A stretch of 64,000 bases of DNA from Streptomyces asoensis (lineage in GTDB: Bacteria > Actinomycetota > Actinomycetes > Streptomycetales > Streptomycetaceae), in assembly GCF_016860545.1 (NCBI RefSeq), contig NZ_BNEB01000005.1, positions 434,001 to 498,000 of the forward strand, in the 5' to 3' direction. Shown here in pieces: positions 25,906 to 34,700 of the stretch. The notes beneath the pieces were generated by a model that saw only the letters and a list, made by a program, of their open reading frames with translations, was not told the origin of the DNA and searched no databases. Position numbers and translations under genes: made by a program. The first letter of the stretch is position 1. Every line of letters begins with the position of its first letter.

Positions 25906-27264
25906 ATGATGTCACTCTCCGATGCAGTACGTGCCGGTGCCGGGCCGCGGGAACTGGCCGCCGCGGAAGTACCTGCGGAGTTCCTCGCCGCGCACCTGCG
26001 GATCGAGGACGAGAAGACCTTCGAGGGGATCGAAGGCGACCGCGACGTGCGCAACACCCTCCACGTGGGCGCGGTGCCGATGCCGGAACTCGCGCCCGAC
26101 GAGGTGCTGATCGCCGTCATGGCCAGCTCCATCAACTACAACACGGTCTGGTCCGCGACCTTCGAACCGCTGTCGACCTTCGGCTTCCTCCAGGCCTACG
26201 GGCGCCAGGGCGGCTGGGCGAAGCGGCACGACCGGCCGTTCCACGTCCTCGGCTCGGACGCCGCCGGAGTGATCGTCCGCGCCGGTTCCGGTGTGCGGCG
26301 CTGGCGGGTCGGTGACCACGTGCTGGTCAACGCGGCCTGTGTCGAGGATCAGGAGGCGTCCGTCCAGGCCGACGGGATGCTCAGCGAGAACCAGCTCGCC
26401 TGGGGCTTCGAGACCAACTACGGCGGTCTCGCCCACTACACCATCGCCCGGGCCAGCCAGTTGATCCCCAAGCCGGCACACCTGGCCTGGGAGGAGGCCG
26501 CCTCGATCCCGGCCTGCGGCGGAACCGCCTACCGGATGCTGGTCAGCGACCGCGGCGCACGGATGAAGCAGGGCGACGTGGTCCTGATCTGGGGCGCGTC
26601 CGGCGGACTGGGGTCCTATGCCGTTCAGTTGGTGAAGAACGGCGGCGGCATCGCCGTCGGAGTCGTCGGCTCCGAGGAGAAGGCGCGAGCGGCGCGCGCC
26701 CTCGGCTGCGACCTGGTGATTAACCGTCAGGAGCACGACTTCGGCGGTGACACCGACGACGAGCCCGAAGTCGCGGTGGCGCAGGGGAAGCGGCTGGGCC
26801 GGCTCATCCGTGACGGCGTGGGCGAGGATCCGCACATCGTCTTCGACAACGTGGGCAGATCCACCTTCGGTATCTCGGTGTTCCTCGCGCGGCGCGGAGG
26901 CACCGTGGTGACCTGCGGTTCGAGCACCGGCTACCAGCACCGGTTCGACAACCGCTATCTGTGGATGCGGCTCAAGCGCATCGTCGGCAGCCATGTGGCG
27001 AACCTCCAGGAACAGGTCGACACCGCGCGACTGTTCGACCAGGGGTCGCTGGTGCCCGCACTGACCTCGCTGTTCCCGCTGGAGGAGACCGGCGAGGCGA
27101 CGCGGCTGGTGCAGCTCAACCAGCACATCGGCAAGGTGGGCGTGCTCTGTCTGGCCGACCGTCCGGGTCTGGGTGTGACCGACCCAGAGCGGCGCGCCCG
27201 GATCGGCGAGGACCGACTGACGCTGATGCGCGCGTACGCGCACGACGGCGTGCGGGCGGCGTGA
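25906..27264 (+). CDS. ccr: Crotonyl-CoA carboxylase/reductase family enzyme
   Basis: The 452-residue enzyme reductively carboxylates alpha,beta-unsaturated acyl-CoA to alkylmalonyl-CoA with NADPH and CO2. The MDR fold has VVLIWGASGGLGSYAVQLVK as its cofactor site. The residues that form the CO2 pocket in characterised CCRs appear conserved: Asn in SINYNTVW, Phe-Glu in WGFETNYGGLAHY and His in IVGSHVANLQ. The start is ATG 25906 or 25909, both behind GAGGAG. The gene overlaps the KAS III gene (GTGA). Whether it accepts crotonyl-CoA or a branched enoyl-CoA cannot be read directly; the KAS III partner and the AAGH acyltransferase suggest a tailored extender unit. Confidence 0.93.
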   Translation: MMSLSDAVRAGAGPRELAAAEVPAEFLAAHLRIEDEKTFEGIEGDRDVRNTLHVGAVPMPELAPDEVLIAVMASSINYNTVWSATFEPLSTFGFLQAYGRQGGWAKRHDRPFHVLGSDAAGVIVRAGSGVRRWRVGDHVLVNAACVEDQEASVQADGMLSENQLAWGFETNYGGLAHYTIARASQLIPKPAHLAWEEAASIPACGGTAYRMLVSDRGARMKQGDVVLIWGASGGLGSYAVQLVKNGGGIAVGVVGSEEKARAARALGCDLVINRQEHDFGGDTDDEPEVAVAQGKRLGRLIRDGVGEDPHIVFDNVGRSTFGISVFLARRGGTVVTCGSSTGYQHRFDNRYLWMRLKRIVGSHVANLQEQVDTARLFDQGSLVPALTSLFPLEETGEATRLVQLNQHIGKVGVLCLADRPGLGVTDPERRARIGEDRLTLMRAYAHDGVRAA

Positions 27265-28304
27265 CCGTGCAAAGGGATCAGGGGTACGTCACGTCCGTGC
27301 TGGGGACCGGCTCCTACCTGCCCGAACGGGTGGTGACCAACGAGGAGATCGAGGCCCGGGTGCCCGGTGCGTCCGCCGGGTGGATCGCCGACCGGACCGC
27401 CATCCTCGAACGGCGGTACGCGGCACCGGACGAGGCAGCGTCCGACCTCGCCGTCCACGCCGCGCGCGCCGCCTTGGACCAGGCCGGAGTGGACGCGGAC
27501 GGCATCGACTTCATCATCGTCGCCACGACGACCGGTGACGCCCCGATCCCCTCCACCGCGTCACTGGTGCAACTGGCGCTCGGTGCCCGACGGGCCGCCT
27601 GTTTCGATGTCAACATCGCCTGCACCGGGTTCGTCACCGCGCTGTCCATCGCCCGGGCGTACGTGGCCCTGGACCCGGCGACGAAGGTCCTGGTCATCGG
27701 CAGCGACGTGTGGACCCGGTTCATCGACTTCGGCGACCGGGCGACCAGTGTCCTGTTCGGGGACGGAGCCGGAGCCGCGGTCGTCGGCTCCGTCCCGCAT
27801 GCGCCCGGCGACCCCGAACGCGGCCTGCTCAAGGTCGAGTTGGTGAGCCGGGCCGACGCCCACGAGCTGATCAGCATGCCGGCCGGGGGCAGCCGCCGTC
27901 CCGCCTCCGTCGAGACGGTCGCGGACGGCGGCCATCTGCTGAGCATGCGGGGCCGGGGGGTGCGCGACTTCGTCCTGGACAACGTCCCCGGCCTCATCGC
28001 CGGGCTGCTCAAGCGTTCCGGCTGCCAACCGGCCGACGTGCGGCACTTCGTACCGCACCAGGCCAATGGCCGACTGGTGGCGGAACTGGCCGAGGCCAGT
28101 GGTCTGGAGCGGGCAAGGACCCATCTGCCGTTGTGTCACAGCGGCAACATCGGCTCTGCGTCGGTGCCGGTGGCCCTTGACGCGGCCAACCGTTCCGGCG
28201 TGCTGCGGGACGGCGATCTGGTGCTTCTGGCGGGCTTCGGCGCGGGTATGGCGGCCGGTGCCGCCCTGCTGCGCTGGACCGGGACCGAGGGCGGGGCCCG
28301 ATGA
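27261..28304 (+). CDS. Beta-ketoacyl-ACP synthase III-like enzyme (FabH family)
   Basis: The 347-residue thiolase-fold enzyme has the full catalytic set: Cys in FDVNIACTGFVTAL, His in HFVPHQANGR and Asn in CHSGNIGSASVPVAL. It should condense a short acyl-CoA with a malonyl thioester to give a 3-ketoacyl product. It is coupled to the CCR gene by a GTGA overlap and to the dehydrogenase gene by ATGA. In clusters for ansalactam- and divergolide-type ansamycins, comparable genes are proposed to elongate isobutyryl-CoA toward isobutylmalonyl-CoA. An acetyl primer leading to ethylmalonyl-CoA is the alternative. Confidence 0.9.
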   Translation: MTVQRDQGYVTSVLGTGSYLPERVVTNEEIEARVPGASAGWIADRTAILERRYAAPDEAASDLAVHAARAALDQAGVDADGIDFIIVATTTGDAPIPSTASLVQLALGARRAACFDVNIACTGFVTALSIARAYVALDPATKVLVIGSDVWTRFIDFGDRATSVLFGDGAGAAVVGSVPHAPGDPERGLLKVELVSRADAHELISMPAGGSRRPASVETVADGGHLLSMRGRGVRDFVLDNVPGLIAGLLKRSGCQPADVRHFVPHQANGRLVAELAEASGLERARTHLPLCHSGNIGSASVPVALDAANRSGVLRDGDLVLLAGFGAGMAAGAALLRWTGTEGGAR

Positions 28305-29179
28305 GGACGACGGTGGAACGACTGGGCGTGGTCGGCGGCGGGACGATGGGCGCCGGCCTTGCCGAGGTGAGCCTGCGCGCCGGGGTGGAGGTGACGGTCC
28401 TGGTCTCCGCCCCGCACCGGATCGAGGACGCGGTCGGACGGCTGACGGCCGCGTTCGCCCGCGCGGTGGCCAAGGGCCGGATGACGGAGCCGGAACAGGC
28501 GGCGGCCATGGGCCGGTTGCGGGTCACCGCCGATGTCGGGGGCCTCGCGGACCGGCAGTTCGTCGTGGAGGCCGTGACCGAGAGACTCGATGTGAAACAA
28601 CGGGTGCTCAAGGCGGTGGACGAGGTGCTGACCGACCCTGCGGCCGTCCTGGCCTCGACGACCTCCAGCCTGCTGGTCGGCGATCTGGCGGAGGCCACCG
28701 GCAGAGCCGGGTCCGTGGTGGGAATGCACTTCTTCAATCCCGTGCCGCTGATGCCCCTGGTCGAGGTGGTGGTGACGGACCGCACCTCGCAGCAGTGCGC
28801 CGCGTCGGCCGAGTCCTTCGCCAGGGACACGCTCGGCAAGGAGGTGATCCGCACCGCGGACCGAAGCGGGTTCGTGGTCAACGCCCTGCTCGTGCCGTAT
28901 CTGATGGCGGCGGTCAGGATGTACGAGCAGGGCATCGCCGACGCAGACGACATCGACCGGGGAATGGTGCTGGGCTGCGGACATCCCATGGGTCCGCTCG
29001 CGCTGCTCGACCTGATCGGGATCGACACGATCACCGACGTGGCCCGCTCGATGGCGGAGAACTCCGACGGCCTGGTCCTCGACCTGCCCCCGCTGCTCAC
29101 GCGGATGGTCCAGGAGGGCCGACTGGGCCGCAAGACGGGCCACGGCTTCCACCGGTACGACGAGCCCTCCCGATCCTGA
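28301..29179 (+). CDS. 3-hydroxyacyl-CoA dehydrogenase (3-hydroxybutyryl-CoA dehydrogenase family)
   Basis: The 292-residue enzyme has an N-terminal Rossmann fold, LGVVGGGTMGAGLAEVSLRA, a catalytic His-Phe-Phe-Asn-Pro segment (GMHFFNPVPLMPLVEVV) and a C-terminal helical domain with GCGHPMGPLALLDLIGIDT. It should reduce the 3-ketoacyl-CoA made by the upstream KAS III. A dehydratase to give the enoyl-CoA needed by CCR is not encoded in the window and may come from primary metabolism. The gene is the last of the coupled trio and converges with the MarR gene. Confidence 0.9.
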   Translation: MRTTVERLGVVGGGTMGAGLAEVSLRAGVEVTVLVSAPHRIEDAVGRLTAAFARAVAKGRMTEPEQAAAMGRLRVTADVGGLADRQFVVEAVTERLDVKQRVLKAVDEVLTDPAAVLASTTSSLLVGDLAEATGRAGSVVGMHFFNPVPLMPLVEVVVTDRTSQQCAASAESFARDTLGKEVIRTADRSGFVVNALLVPYLMAAVRMYEQGIADADDIDRGMVLGCGHPMGPLALLDLIGIDTITDVARSMAENSDGLVLDLPPLLTRMVQEGRLGRKTGHGFHRYDEPSRS

Positions 29180-29184
29180 CCCGA

Positions 29185-29210
29185 CGGCCGGCCCGAGCAC
29201 GGTCCGGCCG
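29185..29210. terminator. Hairpin between convergent dehydrogenase and MarR genes
   Basis: CGGCCGG and CCGGCCG pair across a 12-nt loop in the 73-bp gap between two converging genes. The position suits a shared terminator, but the stem is short. Confidence 0.35.
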
Positions 29211-29252
29211 GGCACGACCTGACCGACCGCCACCGGCCTCCCCGTCTCGCTT

Positions 29253-29780
29253 CTAGCGCAGCCAGGGAAGGTCGGCGCCCGCCCTGTCCGTCTGGAGTCC
29301 CTCGGTGACGATCTGCATGATCGCGCCGAGGGACTCCTGCTGCTGGGGGGTGAGCCGGTCGAACAGGGCATGCTGCACGACCGTGGCATAGCCCGCAGCG
29401 GCCCGCCCGAGGGCCTCCAGGCCCTCCTCCGTGAGCACCGTGAACGTGCCGCGCTTGCCGGAGGGAGCTTCCTCGCGCCTCACCAGGCCGTCCTTCTCCA
29501 GACGTGCCACGGCGTGCGAGAGCCGGGGCCGGGTGATCTTCGCATGCATCGCCAGCTCCGACATCTGGAGCCGCTGGTGAGGGGATTCCGCGAGGTTGAC
29601 CAGGAGCAGGTAGTAGCTGTGAGGCATGTTCACCGTACGTTGCAGTTGGCGGCACATGTGGTCCTCGAGGAGCGTGGTCGCGTGGACGAAGGAGCGCCAG
29701 ACGCGTTGCTGCTCGTCGGTGAGCCATCGGATCCGTGCGGGGGATGAGTGTGCCTTCGTCGTCTCCTCCACGTTATGCAC
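29253..29780 (-). CDS. MarR family transcriptional regulator
   Basis: The 175-residue protein has the winged helix of MarR regulators: MSELAMHAKITRPRLSHAVA as the recognition region, then RLEKDGLVRREEAPSGKRGT as the wing. The start is GTG 29780 behind AGAGG. It sits between the extender-unit trio and the AHBA genes and is the only regulator seen inside the polyketide part. It may respond to the cluster product or a precursor; the target genes are not known. The upstream region is notably AT-rich for this genome. Confidence 0.85.
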   Translation of the reverse strand: MHNVEETTKAHSSPARIRWLTDEQQRVWRSFVHATTLLEDHMCRQLQRTVNMPHSYYLLLVNLAESPHQRLQMSELAMHAKITRPRLSHAVARLEKDGLVRREEAPSGKRGTFTVLTEEGLEALGRAAAGYATVVQHALFDRLTPQQQESLGAIMQIVTEGLQTDRAGADLPWLR

Positions 29781-29904
29781 AGACCTCTTGAATGCTTAAT
29801 GAACACATATACGGTTCCCCATGTCGTTTCGGTCCCCCGTGCGCCTCGGCGGTCCATGGGGGGAGAAGTTCGGTCGGACAGGCTCCGCGGACGGCCGCGG
29901 CGTC
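29781..29904. promoter_or_regulatory. AT-rich region upstream of the MarR gene
   Basis: This 124-bp gap separates the MarR start from the end of the RifM-like gene. The part at 29785-29820 is much richer in A and T than its flanks and contains TTGAATGCTTAATGAA, an imperfect dyad suitable for a MarR dimer. Promoter and autoregulatory site are inferred. Confidence 0.4.
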
Positions 29905-30603
29905 TCAGCGGCCGGGGACGGCCGGGCAGAGGACGAGCAGGTCGGCGGGCCGGCGCAGGACGATGTCGGGGCCGGCGGCGAGCAGTCCGGTCACGTCGTG
30001 GCAGCCCCACAGCGCGGCCGCGGCGGTGACGTCGGCGCCCTGGGCGCTGGCCAGGTCGGTGGGGGCGTCGCCGATCATGACGGCCCGTTCCGCGGGAACG
30101 CCGAGGAGTTCGAGCGCGCGGTGGACGATGTCGGGGGCGGGCTTGGGCCGGGGCACCTCGTCGGAGCCGATGACGTGGGCGAAGTACGGAAGCAGCCCGA
30201 GGACGTCGAGCAGGGACCGGGCGCGCTCGCCCGCCTTGCCGGTGGCGACGGCCAGCCGGAGGCCGCGCTCGTTCAGCGTCCTCAGCACATCGGCAACACC
30301 GTCGTACACCTGGACGTGCCGGGCGAGCCGGTAGCTCTCGCGGACGAAGGGCTCCTCCATCTCGGGCGGAAGGCCCATGATCCGCATGATGTCGGGGAAG
30401 TAGCGGCCCTGATGGCGCCGGTACTCCTCGAAGGGCGCCTCGCCCGGGCCGACGACCTCGGCGTAGGCGAGGGAGAAGGCCTCGCCCATCACCGCGAAGC
30501 TGTCGACGACGACTCCGTCGAGATCGAAGACGACTGCGTGTCTGGACACCGGGGAGCGCTGTTCGGAGGTCGTTCCCGCATGGTGGTGCGACCCAGTGGT
30601 CAT
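29905..30603 (-). CDS. rifM: HAD phosphatase of AHBA biosynthesis, RifM homologue
   Basis: The 232-residue protein carries HAD motif I (VVFDLDGVVVDSF), motif II (LRLAVATGKAGERARS), the motif III Lys (PRPKPAPDIVHRAL) and motif IV (VMIGDAPTDLASAQGAD). All catalytic residues are intact. Homologues (RifM) in ansamycin clusters are needed to form the aminosugar precursor of AHBA, together with RifK, RifL and RifN. The start overlaps the stop of the oxidoreductase gene by ATGA. The symbol is by homology with the rifamycin cluster. Confidence 0.88.
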   Translation of the reverse strand: MTTGSHHHAGTTSEQRSPVSRHAVVFDLDGVVVDSFAVMGEAFSLAYAEVVGPGEAPFEEYRRHQGRYFPDIMRIMGLPPEMEEPFVRESYRLARHVQVYDGVADVLRTLNERGLRLAVATGKAGERARSLLDVLGLLPYFAHVIGSDEVPRPKPAPDIVHRALELLGVPAERAVMIGDAPTDLASAQGADVTAAAALWGCHDVTGLLAAGPDIVLRRPADLLVLCPAVPGR

Positions 30604-31700
30604 GCGGTACTCACCTCCTGGTGGGAGGTGCACCGGGGCGCGTGGTCCGTGGGGCGAGCGCCGCGGGCCGACGCGTAGAAGCTCTCCACGAGCTGGACGG
30701 TGTCACGGGCCTGGGCGACGGCCACGCCGCGTCGGCCCGGGTCGGCCAGGAGCCCGGCGAGGCCGTCGAGCTGGCGTCCGTACTCGGCGCCGATCGGCTC
30801 GGCGGGCAGCGGGATCCGCTCTGTGGTGCCTTCCCGGGTGAGGGTGAGCACCCGTTCGGGGGCCCGGTTGGGACTGAAGCCGAAGGTGCAGTGCAGCCGT
30901 GCCGTTCCCCTGCTGCCCTCGACGGTGACGACGGACGCGTCCAGCGCCTCGTGGGAGGCCCAACTGGCTTGCAGCGCGACCGAGATGCCGTCCTCGCGGA
31001 GCAGGAAGCCCCGGGCGGTGTCCTCGACGTTGCCGGCCGGGACGTCGGTGGACCGGTCCTCGCGCCAGGCAGCGGACCAGGCACCGCTGCTGACGAAGTC
31101 GTCGGAGACCGAGCCGATCACCTGGGTGACGGGGGCGGGGCCGAGGAGGTGGGTGAGGACGTCGAGCAGGTGCCAGCCGAGGTCGACGAGTACACCGCCA
31201 CCGGACTTGCTGCGCTGGGTGAACCAGCCGCCGGGCTGTGGCACGCCGCGCGCCCTGACCCAGGCCAGGGTGACATGGCGGATCCGGCCGACCTGGGGCA
31301 GCAGCCCGGCGAGCCGCTGGACGTCGCCGCGGTGGGCGGCGGCGCTGCCCGCGAGCAGCATCCCGCCGCTGTGTTCGGCGGCGGCGAGGGCGTCGGCCTC
31401 GGCGGTGGTCAGGCAGACCGGCTTCTCCAGGAAGACGGAGATCCCGCGGCGGAGCAGGGCGGCCGCCACCTCGGCGTGCAGATGGTTGGGTACCGCGACG
31501 ACGGCGAGGTCGACCGTGCGGGAGTCGAGGGCGTCCATGGTGGTGTGGGCGGGCAGGCCCATCGCCACGGCGGCTGCCCGGGAGGCCGGGTCGGGGTCGA
31601 CGGCGGCGACCACCTCGAAGTCCTCGTGCTCGCTCAGCAGTCTGAGCCACAGCTCGCGGCCTGCCCAGCCGAGCCCGACGACGGCGGCGCGGAGCTTCAT
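30600..31700 (-). CDS. rifL: Gfo/Idh/MocA-type oxidoreductase of AHBA biosynthesis, RifL homologue
   Basis: The 366-residue enzyme begins KLRAAVVGLGWAGRELWLRL, a Rossmann nucleotide fold. Next come VAVPNHLHAEVAAALLRRG and the conserved EKPVCLTTAEADAL with the typical Lys. The C-terminal domain contains GGVLVDLGWHLLDVLTHLLG. Homologues (RifL) oxidise the C-3 hydroxyl of UDP-glucose while RifK transaminates it, on the way to kanosamine. It is coupled on both sides by ATGA overlaps, to the RifK-like gene upstream and the RifM-like gene downstream. The symbol is by homology. Confidence 0.9.
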   Translation of the reverse strand: MKLRAAVVGLGWAGRELWLRLLSEHEDFEVVAAVDPDPASRAAAVAMGLPAHTTMDALDSRTVDLAVVAVPNHLHAEVAAALLRRGISVFLEKPVCLTTAEADALAAAEHSGGMLLAGSAAAHRGDVQRLAGLLPQVGRIRHVTLAWVRARGVPQPGGWFTQRSKSGGGVLVDLGWHLLDVLTHLLGPAPVTQVIGSVSDDFVSSGAWSAAWREDRSTDVPAGNVEDTARGFLLREDGISVALQASWASHEALDASVVTVEGSRGTARLHCTFGFSPNRAPERVLTLTREGTTERIPLPAEPIGAEYGRQLDGLAGLLADPGRRGVAVAQARDTVQLVESFYASARGARPTDHAPRCTSHQEVSTA

Positions 31701-32857
31701 CGTGCGGCCACCGCGTCGGCGACGATCTCGGCCGTGATGTGGAGGGCTTCCTCGGAGGCCAGCAGCACCCGGTGGTGCAGCCAGACGCAGTCGGTGCTGA
31801 TCGCCTCCGTGTGCGGGCAGCTTCCGGCGAGCTTGTCGACGGTGGTGTCGGGCGCGGCCGTCTCCCAGAACGCGTCGGTGCGGTAGATCGCCCGGAAGGC
31901 GGCGAAGGCCGGCAGCCCGGCCTCGACGAGCGTGTCGACGAGGGCGTTGCGGCCCTCCTCGGAGATGCCGGGGATCCGGAACATGGCCATGTAGTGCGAG
32001 TTCCGGTCGGCGCGCGCATCGCCTCCCTGGGGCACGACGCCGTCGATCTCGCCGAGCAGCCGGGACAGCAGGGTCCAGCGCTGTTCGCGCAGCGTGAGCT
32101 GGGCGTCGAGGCGGCTCAGCTGGGCGCGGAGCACGGACGCGGAGAATTCGTTGAGCCGCATGTTGGTGCCGGCGGTCCGGTGCAGGTAGCGGCGGTCGGT
32201 GACGGGGCGGCCGCAGCTGTGCCGCAGGAAGGCGGCCTCGTACGTCTCCTCGTCGGGGAAGAGCAGTGCACCACCCTCGCCGGCCGTCATCAGCTTGCCG
32301 TTCTGGAAGCTGAACGCGGCGACCGTGCCCAACTCGCCCACCCGCTTGCCCTGCCAGCGGGCACCGTGCGCGTGGGCGGCGTCCTGCAAGAGGGTCACGC
32401 CGGTGTCCGCGGAAAGCCTGTCGAGCGCGTCCATGTCAGCGATGAGCCCCGCCATGTGCACGGGCATGATCACCCTGGTGCGGGGGGTGATGGCGGACGC
32501 CGCGGCGGCCACGTCGATGTTGTACGTGTCGGGATCGACGTCGACGGGGACGGCGACCGCGCCGAGCCGCTGAGCGGCCTGGGACGAGGAGATGAAGGTG
32601 AAGGCCGGCACGATGACCTCGGTGCCCGGACCGACACCCAGGCACTGCAACGCCAGCTCCAGGGCGTGGGTGCCGTTGGTGACGGCCAGAGCGTGCGGGG
32701 CACCGTGGAAGTCGGCGAACTCACTCTCGAAGGAGTCCACCTCCGACCCGCCCACGCGCCACCACTGACCCTGCTCCAGGGCCCGGATCAGGCCGGTGCG
32801 CTCGCCGTCGTCGTACTGCGGCCAGGAGGGAAACTCTGGTGCCGGTCGCGCGTTCAT
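31697..32857 (-). CDS. rifK: AHBA synthase, RifK homologue
   Basis: The 386-residue PLP enzyme belongs to the DegT/DnrJ/EryC1 family and matches AHBA synthases in characteristic segments: EFPSWPQYDD, RALEQGQWWRVGGSEV, VIVPAFTFISSSQAAQRLGA, DAAHAHGARWQGKRVGE and NSHYMAMFRIPG. The PLP-binding Lys lies in FSFQNGKLMTAGEGGA. It aromatises aminoDHS to 3-amino-5-hydroxybenzoate, the PKS starter, and also takes part with RifL in making UDP-3-keto-glucose amine. MNARPAPEF is chosen as the start because of GGAG upstream and RifK agreement. It is the most diagnostic gene for an ansamycin-type cluster. Confidence 0.96.
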   Translation of the reverse strand: MNARPAPEFPSWPQYDDGERTGLIRALEQGQWWRVGGSEVDSFESEFADFHGAPHALAVTNGTHALELALQCLGVGPGTEVIVPAFTFISSSQAAQRLGAVAVPVDVDPDTYNIDVAAAASAITPRTRVIMPVHMAGLIADMDALDRLSADTGVTLLQDAAHAHGARWQGKRVGELGTVAAFSFQNGKLMTAGEGGALLFPDEETYEAAFLRHSCGRPVTDRRYLHRTAGTNMRLNEFSASVLRAQLSRLDAQLTLREQRWTLLSRLLGEIDGVVPQGGDARADRNSHYMAMFRIPGISEEGRNALVDTLVEAGLPAFAAFRAIYRTDAFWETAAPDTTVDKLAGSCPHTEAISTDCVWLHHRVLLASEEALHITAEIVADAVAAR

Positions 32858-33096
32858 GTATCTCCACATCTCCACTTCGGACGTTTCTCGGCCGATGGCC
32901 GCCGGAGGGCATGAGGCGGGCGGGGCACGTGGCCGACGGAGGTTCCAGATCGAGGAGCAGACCCAAGAGTGCGACTTTCACGGTAGGCACCGCGCTGACC
33001 ACCCCGCATCCCCCGGTCTGGTAGCCGTCCGCCGGGGTGCGCGTCACCGGTTCCGGGTGCGCGCGGGCGGAGGAACTCGCACGAGGACCGGGCCGG

Positions 33097-34476
33097 TCAC
33101 GGCGATCCGGTCCCAGCCGGCCGCATGGCCTCCGCGAGCAGATCGGCGACGGTGAAGGCCAGTTCCATGGACTGCTCCTCGTTCAGGCGAGGGTCGCAGG
33201 CGGTACGGTAGCGGGCCGGCAGGTCGGCCTCACCGAGGCCGCGGGCCCCGCCCAGGCACTCGGTGACGTCCTCGCCGGTCGCCTCCAGGTGGAGGCCGCC
33301 CGGGTGGGTGCCGAGGCTGCGGTGGACCTCGAAGAATCCCTCGATCTCCGCGACGATGTCGTCGAAGTGGCGGGTCTTGCGGCCGTCCGGCGTCGTGCGG
33401 GAGTTGCCGTGCATCGCGTCGCACTGCCACACCACCTGGTGGCCGGTGGAGGTGACCTTCTCCACGATCGGCGGCAGCACCTCGCGGACCTGGGAGCGGC
33501 CCATCCTGCTGATCAGCGTCAGCCGCCCGGGCGTGGCATGGGGGTCGAGCCTGCGGACGTACTCGACGGCTTCTTCCGGGGTCGTGCTGGGGCCGATCTT
33601 CACCCCGATGGGGTTGGCGAGCAGTTCGGCGACGGCGAGGTGCGCGTCGCCGAGGCCTCGCGTGCGCTCGCCGATCCAGAGGAAGTGCGCGAGCGGGCTG
33701 ACGAGCAGCGGCTCCGGGCCGGTGGTGAGCCCGGCGGCGCGGAGCGGAGCGCATTCGTAGTCGAGCAGGAGCATCTCGTGGCCCACATAGATCTGTTCGC
33801 TCCTCGGGCCCTGGTCCCGGCCGGTCTCCTCGGCCGTGCCGACGAGGCGGCCGCCGGCCGTGCCGTGCGGGTACGAGGAGGGGCCGGTGCGCGGGTTCGA
33901 CTGCTCCCGCGCGTACGCCCGGCGGGCCAGCGTCATCGCGCGGGCCGCGTGCTCGTGGGCGTGGAGCATCCTGTCCGGGTCACACGTGCGTGCGGCAAGG
34001 GTGGGTTCGGCGGAGTTGACCATGTCACCCCGGTAGACCGGCAGGCCGTCCGCGTCGACGGACCGGGAGCGTGGCTTCGCGTACTGTCCGGCCATACGGG
34101 CGAGGGGAACCACCGGCAGCCCGGCGGCGCGGGCCAGGAGCAGCGACATGCGCTTCAGGAGACCGAGGTTGGCCCGCAGGTGCGATGCGGTGGTCTCGGC
34201 GAAGGTCTCCGCGCAGTCCCCGCTCTGCAACAGGAACGCCTGGCCGCGGGCGACCGCCGCGAGCCGCTCGGAGAGCTGTGCCGTCTCCGGCTCGGCGACG
34301 ATCGGGGGTGCGGTGCGCAGCAGTTCCACGACGGTCCGGGCCCGGGCCGGGTCCGGCCACTCGGGCTGCTGCGCCGCGGGTCGGTCCAGGGCCGCGGCGA
34401 GGCGGTCCGCGAGCCTCGCGTCCCGCGTGTTCCTGCCCCGGACCTCGCCGTGCGCGGCCTCTGACGAGCGCGTCAT
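33097..34476 (-). CDS. rifH: AminoDAHP synthase, class II DAHP synthase type, RifH homologue
   Basis: The 459-residue enzyme belongs to class II DAHP synthases. Characteristic motifs are QSGDCAETFAET, VVPLARMAGQYAKPRS, HEMLLLDYECAP, NPIGVKIGPSTTPEEAVEYV, QCDAMHGNSRTT and GGLHLEATGEDVTECLGG. Next to AHBA synthase it most likely makes aminoDAHP from iminoerythrose 4-phosphate and PEP. The start at MTRSSEAAHG has only a weak ribosome site; MPPWNGS, ten codons earlier, is possible. A 239-bp gap separates it from the RifK-like gene. The symbol is by homology; a primary-metabolism DAHP synthase cannot be excluded by sequence alone. Confidence 0.9.
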   Translation of the reverse strand: MTRSSEAAHGEVRGRNTRDARLADRLAAALDRPAAQQPEWPDPARARTVVELLRTAPPIVAEPETAQLSERLAAVARGQAFLLQSGDCAETFAETTASHLRANLGLLKRMSLLLARAAGLPVVPLARMAGQYAKPRSRSVDADGLPVYRGDMVNSAEPTLAARTCDPDRMLHAHEHAARAMTLARRAYAREQSNPRTGPSSYPHGTAGGRLVGTAEETGRDQGPRSEQIYVGHEMLLLDYECAPLRAAGLTTGPEPLLVSPLAHFLWIGERTRGLGDAHLAVAELLANPIGVKIGPSTTPEEAVEYVRRLDPHATPGRLTLISRMGRSQVREVLPPIVEKVTSTGHQVVWQCDAMHGNSRTTPDGRKTRHFDDIVAEIEGFFEVHRSLGTHPGGLHLEATGEDVTECLGGARGLGEADLPARYRTACDPRLNEEQSMELAFTVADLLAEAMRPAGTGSP

Positions 34477-34700
34477 GCCGGCGGGGCTCCCGTTCCATGG
34501 AGGCATGCCGGACCGGTGAGTTGCCCGAATGGCCGCCGTGGCATGCGCTCCGGAACCCCGGCGGTCCCGGCGTGCCGGAGCGCAGAGCCGACGGCCGGCT
34601 CCAGGACGTGGCCCGGTATCTGTTCTCTCACTCCGCCTCACTCCGTCCTGTGGAAGCCGGTGCCGCGCCGGGGCGGCCACCCCGCCGCTGTCTCGTCAGC

